From Salvia splendens (Eukaryota > Streptophyta > Magnoliopsida > Lamiales > Lamiaceae), in assembly GCF_004379255.2 (NCBI RefSeq), contig NC_056053.1, positions 25,416,188-25,480,187 of the forward strand: a stretch of 64,000 bases of DNA. Direction: 5' to 3'. Numbering within the stretch: position 1 is the first letter of the stretch; the number at the start of each line of letters is the position of its first letter. The position numbers and the translations under genes are program-made. Under the pieces are notes generated by a model, which did not search any database, was not told the origin of the DNA, and saw only the letters and a program-made list of their open reading frames with translations. Below, piece by piece: positions 13,054 to 23,066 of the stretch.

Positions 13054-16000
13054 TTGCTTGAAACTGCGATTGATCTTACGGTTGGAAGCGAATTCACAAA
13101 GACGATGGCCTCTAGATTTGAGGCGGAGAAATTTACAGGCAAAAATGATTTTGCTCTATGGAGGATGAAGATGCGAGCGATGTTAATTCAACAAGGCTTG
13201 GCATCGGCTTTATCGGTTGAAGAAGAGGGAGAGAAAGGGAAAGCGGACGTGGATGAGAAGGCGGTCGCTAAAAGGGTTGAGATTGAAGCAAAGGCACATA
13301 GCGCGATCGTGTTGAGCCTTGGTGATAAGGTGCTTCACGAAGTTGCAAAAGAAAAGACCGCAGCGAGCATCTTAACAAAACTGGAGGACCTTTACCTAAC
13401 GAAGTCTCTTGCAAACAGGCTGTTTATGAAGCATCGTTTATACTCTTACAAGTTCTTGGAAGGAAAGGGGATCTTGGAGCAACTTGAAGACTTCAACAAG
13501 GTAGTGGATGACCTTGAAAACATTGATGTTTCAATAGGCGATGAAGACAAGGCTATCCTACTGCTGAATGCTCTGCCACACTCTTTTGATCAATTTCGTG
13601 ATGCATTCTTGTATGGTCGCGATAGGACCATCACTCTCTTGGAAGTTCAGACTGCATTGAGAGCGAATGAACTCCAAAAAGGTGAATCAAAGTCCACTGA
13701 TCAGAATGCACAAAGCCTCAACATCAAGAAGTTCAAAGGGAAAAAGATGTTCAAGAAACCTCAAGAGTCCTTCAAAGGTGGATCCTCAGGCCAAAAGGAG
13801 ACTCGCTCATGTCATTGGTGCAAGAAACCTGGCCATTTGAAGAAGGATTGTCTCGCTTGGAAGAGAAAGCAAGAGAATGAATGGAGGGTTGTTAATTCAG
13901 CTGAGGCTGTGGAAGATGATGAAGTCCATGAAGTTCTGAATGTGATACATAATGAAGTCACTGGGTCTTGGATCATGGACTCAGGCTGTAGCTTTCATAT
14001 GTGCCCAAATCTTGACTGGTTTGAAGATATTAGAGAAGCAACTGGTTCTGTCATTCTTGGAAATAACCAGGTATGCTCTATAAAAGGCATAGGCTCGGTT
14101 AAACTGAGGAGTGATAAGGGAGTGATGATAGTGTTGAATGGAGTGAGGTACATTCCAGATGTGAAGCGCAACTTGATATCACTTGGTTTCTTGAAAAGAA
14201 AGAGGGTGCTCTTTTGCCTATATGGATGGAAAGATGGAAGTATGCAAGGCTGGAAAGGTGCTCATGAGACCTGAAAGGAGAGGGAGCCTATACTACTTGA
14301 CTGCAATAATCTGCAGCAGAGGAGGTGCAGAAACATACAATGTTACATCCAACACATTGAGTCAATGGCACAACAGGCTTGGCCATCCATCAGCTGGCAG
14401 TGTGAAAGAGCTGATCAGAAAAGGAGTCTTAGATTGCAATGATGATGAGGAAGCAACTCCTTGTGAGGAGTGCATACTGGGCAAGGCCAAGAAATTGCCT
14501 TATCCAAAAGGTAATCACACTTCCTCAAATCTTTTAGACTATGCACACAGTGATTTGTGGGGGCCTGCCCAAGAGAAATCTATTGGAGGAGGTAGATATT
14601 ATATGAGCATAATTGATGACTATTCTAGAAAGATATGGCTATATATATTAAAGGAAAAGTCAGAGGCCTTCAAGAAGTTTAGTGAATGGTGTGCTATGGT
14701 GGCAGAGAGTGCAAATAGAACAATATTGGAGAGGGTGAGATGTATGTTACTTGCTGCAGGATTGGAAAAGAAGTTTTGGGCTGAGGCAGCTTCTACTGCT
14801 GTAAATCTGATTAATAAGTGTCCCTCATCTAGGATTGATGGTGATACCCCAGATTTTAAGTGGTATGGGAGTTATGGTGGATATTCTGGGTTGAGAACTT
14901 TTGGCTATAAAGCCTTTGCTCATGTGAAGCAAGGGAAGCTTGAGCCTTGGGCATTGAAATGTATCATGCTTTGGTATCAGCCAGGGGTCAAAGGTTATAG
15001 GCTCTGGTGTATAGAGCCTGGGAATGCTAGAATAATCATCAGTAGAGATGTGATTTTCTGGGAAAATGAGCTGCCTTTCAGAAGAAGAACAGTTTATTCT
15101 AGTGAGAATAAGTCCACTGCTGCAATTGAGGTGGAGCCTGAAAGTCAGCCCACCAACAGATGAACACAGTCCTCAGGAGCCTGAATCAGGTAGTCTAAGA
15201 AATTGGAAACTTGCTAAGGACAGATCAAAAAGAGCCATCAAACTGCCAACTAAGTCCTCAGATGCTGAGTTTCTCTTTTATGCTTTGATTGTGGCTGAGG
15301 AGGTGGAGTACTCAGAACCTTGATCATACCATGAAGCTACGCATAGTAAAGAGTGGGAGAAATGGATGCAGGCTATGATTGAGGAGATAAAATCCTTATT
15401 GAAGAATGGGACTTGGATCCTCGTGGATAAGCCTGATGGAAGAAGAGTTGTCAGTTGCAAATGGGTGTTTAAGAAGAAAATTGAGGCTGCCGAGGAGGAT
15501 GAAGTGAGATTTAAGGCAAGATTGGTAGCAAGGGATTTCACACAGGAGCGAGGAGTGGATTTTGATGAAGTCTTTAGCCCTGTGGTGAAACATACATCCA
15601 TCAGACTGCTACTGGTTATTGTTGCAAGAAGAGACTGGGAACTTGATCAGCTTGATGTCAAGACAACATTCTTGCATGGTGATCTCAAGGAAACAATATA
15701 TATGGCACAGCCTGAGGGCTTTGTTAGACCAGAAGACAAAGGCAAAGTCTGTTTGCTAAAGAAGAACATATATGGATTGAAGCAAGCTAGCAGACAATGG
15801 CATAGAAAATTTGATGAACACATGATAAGTACTGGTTTTGTGAGCTCAAAATATGATGAATGTGTTTACATTAAGCATGAGGATGGAGCTGATGTGGCAT
15901 ACTTATTATTGTATGTGGATGATATGCTCTTGGCTGGAGCTTGCAAGCAAGAAATCCAGAAAGTGAAAGATGATCTGAGAGTATTGTTTGAAATGAAAGA

Positions 16001-16892
16001 TTTGGGGCAAGCAAAGAGGATTCTGGGGATGACAATAATCAGGGATAAAAAGGGGAAGAAAATATGGCTATCTAAGTCTGATTATATTTCCAGAATGCTG
16101 AAGAAGTTCAATCTGAATAATGTGAAAGAAGTTGCAGTACCTAAGGGACAACATTATAGACTCTCAGTGGATCAGAGACCAAAGAGTGAGGCAGATATAA
16201 ATGAGATGCAAAAAATTCCCTATGCGAGTATGATTGGTAGCACTATGTATGCTATGATTAGCACAAGGCCGGACATAGCTCAAGCTGTGTCAACAACCAG
16301 TAGGTTCATGTCCAATCATGGTAAGGATCACTGGTCAGCCTTAAAGTGGCTTATGAAGTATTTGAAAGGAGCCACAAATGTTGGAATCTTGTTTGATGAA
16401 GCAAGGGAGTTTGAAGGTGAAGCCTTGATGGGGTGGTCAGATTCTGATTTTGCAGGGAGTATTGACACAAGAAGATCACAATCAGGCTACATATTCACAC
16501 TTTATGGATCTGCCATTAGTTGGAAAAACAGCCTTCAAGCAGTCGTTGCTTTGTCCACTACTGAGGCAAAGTTCATGGCCCTTACAGCAGCCGTGAAGGA
16601 GAGTTTCTGGCTCAAGTTTATCTTGCAAGATTTCGGCATAAATCAAGATGTGGTGGCCATTGGATGTGATAATAACAGTGCTTTATGCTTAGCCAAGCAT
16701 CAAGTGTACCATGAGAGAAGTAAGCATATTGACGTACGCCTACACTTCATTCGTGAAAAGATAGAAGAGGGTGAAGTGAAAATATTCAAGGTAGACACGG
16801 CCGAGAATCCAGCTGACATGCTAACGAAGCCTTTGCCTAGAAACAAGCTTGAGTTGTGTATGCAGCTTGTGAATTTGTGTAAAATGAAGTGA
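13054..16892 (+). pseudogene. Broken gag-pol of Copia element 1
   Basis: Gag begins at about 13105 (MASRFEAEKF) and runs to about 14215 with zinc knuckle CHWCKKPGHLKKDC and protease WIMDSGCSFHM. A frameshift moves the frame at about 14215-14222. The second block (to 15163) has the GAG-pre-integrase region and integrase. A further frameshift lies near 15140 and a TGA at 15321-15323, before the RT/RNase H block 15366-16892 (YVDDM at about 15913). Against the intact element at 50157-54122, roughly 50 integrase residues are missing at about 14700. That removes the segment with the second catalytic Asp and the catalytic Glu, so the element could only move in trans. Confidence 0.95.
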
Positions 16893-16923
16893 TAGTAGCT
16901 TGAGTAATCAAGGTGGAGATTTG

Positions 16924-17219
16924 TGAGTATGATAACTCAAGCACTGCAGCCATGAATTGGAATTGGATCGAAGAATGAAGAGATCGAGCTTACTTGAGCT
17001 TGAGCTTCAGGAGCCGTCGGATTTGCTCATTAACCGTTGATCTAACTAGCCGTTAGATTTAAAAGGCTTTGTTAGTTAGTTTGTTAGCTCATATTCTTCA
17101 TTCAGTTTTGTAAGCTTTCTCAGCAATTCTCTCTCAAGCAATAAAGATTTCTTTTCTTCGAATTCATTCCTTGATCATCGATTCAATTCGTTCAACAACA
17201 CTTCACCATAATTCCAACA
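16924..17219 (+). repeat. 3' LTR of Copia element 1 (296 bp)
   Basis: Pairs with 12697-13023. A purine-rich tract (aaggtggagattt) lies immediately before it; TSD CAACG follows. Confidence 0.96.
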
Positions 17220-17785
17220 CAACGCAGATGTTGAGTCCATGATCAAGTCTCCAAGGCCAACCGAGCAGACGTCGCCAATGCCGTTGTAGACGGAACAGAC
17301 TGCTGCGTCATGCTCAGTGGCGAAACAACAGCAGGAGCTTACCCAGAGCTGGCAGTCCGCACCATGGCCAAGATGTGCATAAAGGCAGAAAGCAAAATCG
17401 ATGCATTTAAACGGATTATGACAAATGCCCATGAGTCCCTTGGAGAGCCTTGCATCCTGTGCGGGGTTTTTCTATTTTTGTACTAAAATAGAGTTAGCAT
17501 TCCTCGTTTGTTCTAGACTTTTTTTTTGTTCCGGGTTTGGGAGAGACGCATGAGCCTCATGCGTCTCCTTTTAATGAGACGCATGACGATTATGCGTCTT
17601 TCATAGAGACGCATGAGGGTCATGCGTCTCTCTTTTTTTTCGTTTTTTTTTTAACGACGCATGAGGGTCATGCGTCTTAGGGAGAGACGCATCTCCCTCA
17701 TGCGTCTTAGCCCATATATATTTCGTCTTAGCCCATATATATTTAATGGGCTTTCGAATTTATGAAACCATTCTTGGTTGTTTCT

Positions 17786-17836
17786 CTTTTATAGAAACAT
17801 CCTTGAATGTTTGATGTTTCACTTTCGATGTGGGAC
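17786..17836 (-). promoter_or_regulatory. snRNA-type USE + TATA module, left arm outer
   Basis: On the minus strand GTCCCACATCG (17826-17836) matches the plant snRNA upstream sequence element RTCCCACATCG exactly. It is followed after 32 nt by TATAAAAG (17786-17793). It points outward, to the left. Confidence 0.5.
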
Positions 17837-17858
17837 AAAATCATTCTTGGTTGTCTAT

Positions 17859-17908
17859 CTTTTATAGAGACATCCTTGAATGTTTATGTTCCACTTTCGA
17901 TGTGGGAC
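17859..17908 (-). promoter_or_regulatory. snRNA-type USE + TATA module, left arm inner
   Basis: GTCCCACATCG on the minus strand at 17898-17908, then 31 nt, then TATAAAAG at 17859-17866. Same layout and direction as the outer module. Confidence 0.5.
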
Positions 17909-17945
17909 AAAATAATGCAAAAGAGAGACAACCAAGAATTATTTT

Positions 17946-17995
17946 GTCCCACATCGAAAGTGGAACATAAACATTCAAGGATGTCTCTATAAAAG
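17946..17995 (+). promoter_or_regulatory. snRNA-type USE + TATA module, right arm inner
   Basis: GTCCCACATCG at 17946-17956 and TATAAAAG at 17988-17995 with 31 nt between. Mirror of the left inner module. Confidence 0.5.
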
Positions 17996-18017
17996 ATAGA
18001 CAACCAAGAATGATTTT

Positions 18018-18068
18018 GTCCCACATCGAAAGTGAAACATCAAACATTCAAGGATGTTTCTATAAAAG
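18018..18068 (+). promoter_or_regulatory. snRNA-type USE + TATA module, right arm outer
   Basis: GTCCCACATCG at 18018-18028 and TATAAAAG at 18061-18068 with 32 nt between. Mirror of the left outer module. Transcription would run right, into the palindrome-rich end of the element. Confidence 0.5.
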
Positions 18069-18793
18069 AGAAACAACCAAGAATGGTTTCATAAATTCGA
18101 AAGCCCATTAAATATATATGGGCTAAGACGAAATATATATGGGCTAAGACGCATGAGGGAGATGCGTCTCTCCCTAAGACGCATGACCCTCATGCGTCGT
18201 TAAAAAAAAAACGAAAAAAAAGAGAGACGCATGACCCTCATGCGTCTCTATGAAAGACGCATAATCGTCATGCGTCTCATTAAAAGGAGACGCATGAGGC
18301 TCATGCGTCTCTCCCAAACCCGGAACAAATAAAAAGTCCAGAACAAACGAGGAATGCTAACTCTATTCTAGTACAAAAATAGAAAAAACCCCATCCTGTG
18401 CTGTTCGAGCAGCCAACTCGGCCTGCGAAGCTGGTGGCAAAGTACAGACCAGGGATGGCGATACTGTCTGTGGTGGTTCCAGAGATCAAAACTGACTGAC
18501 TCTTTTGATTGGTGGCCAGGCACAGTCTGATATTCAGGGGTCTGGTTCCGGTTCTGTGTAAGGGCTTCCGATGAGTAGTCGATAGAGGAGTTTGCGCTCC
18601 AGCACGAAGGGGCTCTGCAAGTGTGGTTGTACTCCACCGGATAGGATCATCGTCCCTCATCAAGATCAAACTTAATTCATTATGTTAATTATTCAAAATA
18701 TAGATCTAAATTTAAATATTCATTATTTATTTTTAAAACTATATACTATCTTCTAAATCCACATTAGATTAATTAGGCAGGAGAAGAAAAATA

Positions 18794-19077
18794 GGGAAAA
18801 ACGCGGTTATAGGGTACTTTACGTTTAAAATAACGTAAATGTACTCATTTTGTTATCTATTCCATATATGTGAAAAACGCCAATGAAACTGGCGTGTCTA
18901 TAAGTAAAACGCCAATTGTGTTAGCGTCTTTACGTATAGACACGCCGGCACCATTGGCGTTTTTACTTATAGACACGCCAGTTTCATTGGCGTTTTTCTC
19001 ATATATGGAATAGATAACAAAATTGGTACATTTTCGTTATTTTAAAGGCAAACTCGCCTAGAAACCTGATTTTCACA
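18794..19077. mobile_element. Palindromic Mutator-type MITE abutting RHIP1
   Basis: A 284-bp inverted repeat centred near 18936. The arms share the run ttgttatctattccatat and several acgccaat/attggcgt pairs. Ends are GGGAAAAA on the left and TTTTCAC on the right. Flanks agaaaaata (18785-18793) and ataaaaata (19078-19086) match at 8 of 9 bases, fitting a 9-bp Mutator-type TSD. It has no coding capacity and ends 36 bp before the RHIP1 start codon. Confidence 0.75.
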
Positions 19078-19113
19078 TAAAAATATCGAATCATAGTGTG
19101 AGGAATTCGGAAG

Positions 19114-21416
19114 ATGGGAGAGGAAGATGCGCCACCGCCACCGCCACCGCCGACGGAGCATCAGCAGGATTGGCTGACTTACATATCGGAAGACCTCCCT
19201 CGCACCGTCCAGGAGTCAGCCGACTCCGCCATTAGCTCCGCCCGCTCTCTCCAGCAATCCTCCTCCACTCATCTCCGCTCTTTTCAGGTAACCAACAACG
19301 GATCCTCTTCCTCCTCCTCCTCTCTCTCTGCAACCAAATGACCGATATGCGTTTTGCAGGAATTCGTTCCTCAAATCGGAACTCGGTATCGATATTACGA
19401 GGAAGCTTTCTTCACCAAAGTTAAAGGTTTCATACCTAGAAATTCATTTGTTAATTCTGATACGATCTGAGGAATATTGTTTGTCGTGTTAATTGACTAT
19501 CCCTTTTCCTACATTTTATCCAACAGATGACTTAGTGAGTTTAAGAGAACATCCTGCACTCACCGCTGGTGTTGCTGTTACTTCTTGCCTTCTCCTTATG
19601 CGAGGTTCACATTGTTATTCCACTATTGTCACAATCTGCATTACATTTTATCAATTATTCTTCACAATTAATGTACTCTTTAACAGATCGATTAGTTTTA
19701 TCACAATGTTTATACTTTCTGGGAAAAGTAGCATGAAAACATGATCCTTAGTGTTCATGCCATAGGCTCATGATACAGATGTGCTTTAAATCCTTTCACG
19801 TAGTCATGTATACTGGATTCGTCTGCTGTGAGCCTTTTTACCCAGTTATTCTGGCTGTTAGCTTGTTCAAGTTGATTTTCTTTTTTCTAATTTTTGAAAT
19901 TGTCCAAAAGAACTCACATATTATTACACCATTTTAAGTTGTTACACTGTTGGAAAAGATATCATAATCTCACTTGCCCATGGACTAAAAAAGATGAGAG
20001 GAAGGGAATGTTGGATGTATGATGGGAGGTGATGGGTTTCGTGCATGACTAAGCCACATCTAATCAGTTGCAAAATGTTCGGTTATGGCTTAGGTTTTCC
20101 TTTCCAGTTGGTAAATTTTTTAAGAAGAAATGCTGCCTTGCTATCTTCTCTGGATATTTCTCTTGGTTGATTAACATTGATTCTCTATTCAAAACTGATA
20201 TTTTTTTGCTTGTGGTCTGCAGGACCTAGAAGAATTTTGATTCGTAAAACGCTGGGTCGACTTCAGAGTGAGGAGGTGCACCAATATCTCAATTATTTTG
20301 ATCATATGAATGCAGATAAAATGGAACTGATATTACACCCTTGACTTTGGTCTGATTGCATGCGCAAAACATTTATGTTTCAGCACCTTGGGAAGTGAGC
20401 TGAACACACCTTGTGATGTGATTGTATGCAGGCACAATTTGTTAGAGCTGAAAATAATGTGAAAGAGTTGAGTCTATCTGTTGACTTGATGAAGAAGGAG
20501 AGTCAAAAGCTGCTTGAGCGCTCTGTCCTTGCTGAAAGAGACATGAAACGTGGCCTTTCTGATCTCAAGTAGTACATTAACTAGAACGATTTTATGCATA
20601 CACGAATGAACTTGTCTCATCCTGCCCGCCTGATGTTCAAATTGATATGTAGGGATGCTGGAATTCAGATTCAACGAATTGCTAGATCAGTTTATAAGGC
20701 AGAAACCGAAGCTGCGGGTAAAACCTATTCTTCTTATTGGCTCTCAATGCTTTTCATAATCCCACTATAATTCTCTCTATAGTATGCCTGCCTGGAAATC
20801 GAGGAGAATAAGAGCCGACTTTCCTTTCTCATCATTAAATTTCATATTTGTTTAGTGTGATACATTTCAAAACTGTGGTGGATAGAACTTGAGACTGATA
20901 CAAAAACAGTAATAAAACAAAGGTGATGATTGATAGACCTGGAGTATCACTAGATTGATGAAACTCGAGAAGAGCATCCTTGAAATCTATAAGTTTGAGT
21001 TGAGCAAATCCACTTATCCCCATAAATTGGATTGTGATCAAAGTACAACCAATCTTTTGCTAGTTTAAACTTGTTTGATCACTTCTCTCTATTTAATTTA
21101 TAAATCATTTTACATGGACCTTGAATGCTCATCTTTTTCGATTTCTGTGTTGTCCTATATTTTACTGCTCAGATTTGATGGACCTGTTGCGAGAAACACC
21201 TGGAAGGGAGGCTTTGAAGCTACGGGCAGATGTAAGTTCATGAAATCCTAACAAGTTATTAATACAATTGTCTTGTTGAGGAATGAACATTCGTATTTAT
21301 GTGTTGGTGTATTGTGTCTGAACCAGGTTGCTTCAATGGCATCACATCTGCGGCAGCAAAGATCAGGAATTGATAAGAGGATAGTAAAGATTTCTGAATT
21401 AGGAGTTCCTGTGTAG
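19114..21416 (+). CDS. RHIP1: RGS1-HXK1-interacting protein 1 (RHIP1)
   Basis: Small membrane-associated protein reported in Arabidopsis to bridge the G-protein regulator RGS1 and hexokinase 1 in glucose sensing. Eight GT-AG exons rejoin to 723 nt (240 aa): 19114-19287, 19360-19426, 19527-19604, 20223-20275, 20432-20568, 20653-20717, 21173-21231, 21327-21416. Features: a proline run near residue 7; [19 protein letters not shown]; a hydrophobic segment [15 protein letters not shown] (about 89-103); a charged, probably coiled-coil stretch ([19 protein letters not shown]); and a C-terminus ending SELGVPV. Length and layout agree with the family. The start codon is the first ATG after the upstream MITE. 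A damaged copy of exons 7-8 lies 1.5 kb downstream. Confidence 0.88.
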
Positions 21417-21684
21417 AACAGCATTGAGTGCCAAGTCCACCTTGTCAATTTCAAAATGATGGAGATTTTGTGACTCTGTTTCATGATGAGATATTTCCTT
21501 TAGATTGCATTTGGAAATAACTGTTTTGGGATGATTTGTGTAACTCTTTCTTTCTGTATCGGGGGTTGTCCTAATAAGAAGAACACTATTTCTACAGGAA
21601 ACCTCATTGATGAGTATATCAATTAGTATGCCTGGAATGGATGATTTAAGAGCTTACATCATTCTCTCACATTTACTGATGCAA

Positions 21685-21930
21685 ACTATTTCCTCATCTT
21701 TGTGAAAAGTTCTGAGGGAGGTCTTCCCGTTCCCGAACCTCAGCTGCCAAAGCCACCACTACCAGCCTGATTGCTGAAAGATCCAAATCCACCACCAAGG
21801 TTTGCAAATGTGCTATTAGTTACCTGATCCGTCTCGGGAGCCTCTTCCTCCGTTTCTTCCTCATGGGAAAAATTTGAAATAGCACTTTGCATGCTTCCAT
21901 TAATCCCTTGGCTTGATTGAACAACTTTAG
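21685..21930 (-). pseudogene. Chimeric NUP214 3' fragment
   Basis: Corresponds to the last NUP214 exon (23067-23209) joined directly, without the intron, to part of exon 16 equivalent to about 23930-24075 (the segment encoding [11 protein letters not shown] and [13 protein letters not shown]). The 23210-23930 interval is deleted. Similarity is high, with scattered differences. Confidence 0.85.
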
Positions 21931-21934
21931 AAAC

Positions 21935-22262
21935 AGATAAGAGTTACGTTATTACACAGATTAAAGAAGACAAAGAAGTTATGAGAAAACATAAAATGGT
22001 AATAAACTGGACTTAGAAGGTTTAGATAACTGAGAAATAGATGTGGTCCAATTGGATTGGGTGCAGCATCAGAACAGAAATCGATGAAGATATTATTAAA
22101 TGACAAAATGATTGGGTTCAGAGATGCCTGAAAGCAATAACAAAAGAAATATTTAATCCGGATAAAAGAAATATATGAGATCTAAACTCTAAAGCAAAAA
22201 ACTTGATAATTATAAACCTAAATCAGTAAGTCTTCTGCCCCGGCTTGTGATTACTTGGACTA
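21935..22262 (-). pseudogene. NUP214 exon 5-6 region duplicate
   Basis: Matches 29925-30245 of the NUP214 gene, including exon 6, the intron and the downstream part of exon 5 up to the run tacttggactatgtaattct. It lies next to the chimeric 3' fragment, so two distant parts of NUP214 have been brought together. Confidence 0.85.
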
Positions 22263-22315
22263 TGTAATTCTACAACAAAAAAATTGCGCAACACACTTCG
22301 TTGTGCTCTATAGTT

Positions 22316-22555
22316 CTAGTCGGCCGCTTTAGCCTTGTAGATGTTGACGATGCACTCCCAAAACTTCTCCCCATTTTGATTAGTGCCGATGACCAGATCT
22401 TCCAACACCACAACATAGGCCTCGAACAATTTCTCCGTCTCTGCCTGAGTGCAGAAAGTTGAAGTCCGGTGCATCGTTGACGAGGGTGTTGCCCTCCGGA
22501 AGTTGGGACACACCCGAATTTCCCAACGGTTAGGATTATGATCAAAGTAAGACAA
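22316..22555 (-). pseudogene. Fragment resembling PIF/Harbinger ORF1 (Myb/SANT-associated) protein
   Basis: A short open frame contains ETEKLFEAYVVVLEDLVIGT followed by NQNGEKFWECIV. This resembles the DNA-binding-partner proteins of PIF/Harbinger transposons, often mislabelled glutathione S-transferase T3-like in plant annotations. Only part of one domain is present; it looks like filler sequence at a rearrangement junction. Family assignment from memory. Confidence 0.5.
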
Positions 22556-23060
22556 ATGTCTTGCTTGTTTAACCTTGTTTGATCACATCTCTCTATTTAG
22601 TTTATAGTAAATCATTTTACATATGCTCATCTTTTTCGATTTCTTTGTTGTCCTATATTTACTGCTCAGATTTGATGGAGCTGTTGCGAGAAATACCCAG
22701 AAGGGAGGCTTTGAAGCTACGGGCAGACGTAAGTTCATGAAATTCAAACAAGTTATTAATAAACCAATTGTCTTGTTGAGGAATGAAGAATTGTATATGT
22801 TCGTGTATTGTGTCACGAATTCTATGGCATCACATCTGCGGCAACAGAGATCAGCAATTGATAAAAAGATTTCTGAATTAGGAGTTCCTGTGTAGAAAAG
22901 TAATTCCACCTTGTCAATTTCAAGATGATGGAGATTTTGAGACTCTGTTTCATGACGAGATATTTCGCTTAGATTGCATTTGGCACTAACTGTTTTGGGA
23001 TAATTTGCTTAACTTCTTTCTTAGTGAGAGTTGTTACATCATTCTCCCCACATTTACTGT
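22527..23060 (+). pseudogene. Duplicate of the RHIP1 3' end (exons 7-8 and flank)
   Basis: Matches about 21023-21700: the intron before exon 7, exon 7 (22673-22731), exon 8 to the stop (about 22895) and the 3' flank. The intron acceptor of exon 8 (AACCAG in the true gene) has been replaced by acgaattct, and nine bases inside exon 8 are lost. It cannot serve as an alternative terminal exon without a new acceptor. Confidence 0.85.
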
Positions 23061-23066
23061 TACAAA

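Larger units (their letters stand above)
12697..17219 (+). mobile_element. Ty1-copia LTR retrotransposon, defective, inserted in the pyruvate kinase fragment
   Basis: Full-length LTR element of 4523 bp. It begins TGAGTATG and ends TTCCAACA, flanked by 5-bp target duplications CAACG (12692-12696 and 17220-17224). PBS-like tggcgccgtctgtggga follows the 5' LTR; a purine tract ggtggagattt precedes the 3' LTR. Gene order gag, protease, integrase, RT, RNase H is that of Ty1-copia, with a Tnt1-like gag start and CHWCKKPGH knuckle. Coding is broken, so it is non-autonomous. The LTRs differ by two indels (12 and 19 bp) and about four substitutions. Confidence 0.97.
17463..18392. mobile_element. Fold-back Mutator-like element (930 bp), 9-bp TSD
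   Basis: A near-perfect inverted repeat: left arm 17463-17916 (454 bp), spacer 17917-17937 (21 bp), right arm 17938-18392 (455 bp). Ends read GGGGTTTTT inward. It is flanked by the 9-bp duplication ATCCTGTGC (17454-17462 and 18393-18401), which restores the pyruvate kinase reading when collapsed. A 9-bp TSD with long TIRs is the mark of Mutator-like elements. Each arm also holds nested small palindromes of the type gagacgcatgaggctcatg and two copies of a roughly 75-bp module with an snRNA-type promoter signature. It has no transposase. The small ORFs inside are mirror images of each other and are not genes. Confidence 0.93.
12567..18645 (+). pseudogene. Pyruvate kinase 3' fragment, split by two transposon insertions
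   Basis: Cytosolic-type pyruvate kinase fragment in three blocks: 12567-12696 ([20 protein letters not shown], after a retained intron acceptor TATTAG), 17225-17462 (continuing through [20 protein letters not shown]) and 18402-18645 (ASCAVRAANSACEAG, then ARHSLIFRGLVPVL and KGLCK). At the Copia site the host reads VTATQMLESM when one TSD copy is removed. At the Mutator-like site it reads ASCAVRAAN. About 14 codons are missing between EKIFLA and the VTATQ motif, and several frameshifts and stops are present. Exons for the N-terminal two thirds were not found upstream. It is a dead copy; the gene was probably decaying before or around the insertions. Confidence 0.92.

Noticed and set aside
17540..17720. 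Regularly repeated gacgcatg palindromes as a possible CRISPR-like array
   Set aside because: Plant nuclear DNA, irregular spacing, and mirrored exactly in the other arm; they are subrepeats of a transposon arm.
17807..18047. Two similar 61-codon ORFs on opposite strands (MFDVSLSMWDKI...)
   Set aside because: They are the same sequence read from the two arms of the fold-back element; no protein family and no independent support.
22670..22895. Alternative last exons for RHIP1
   Set aside because: The acceptor of the final exon is destroyed and the reading has a 9-base loss; treated as a duplicated relic.
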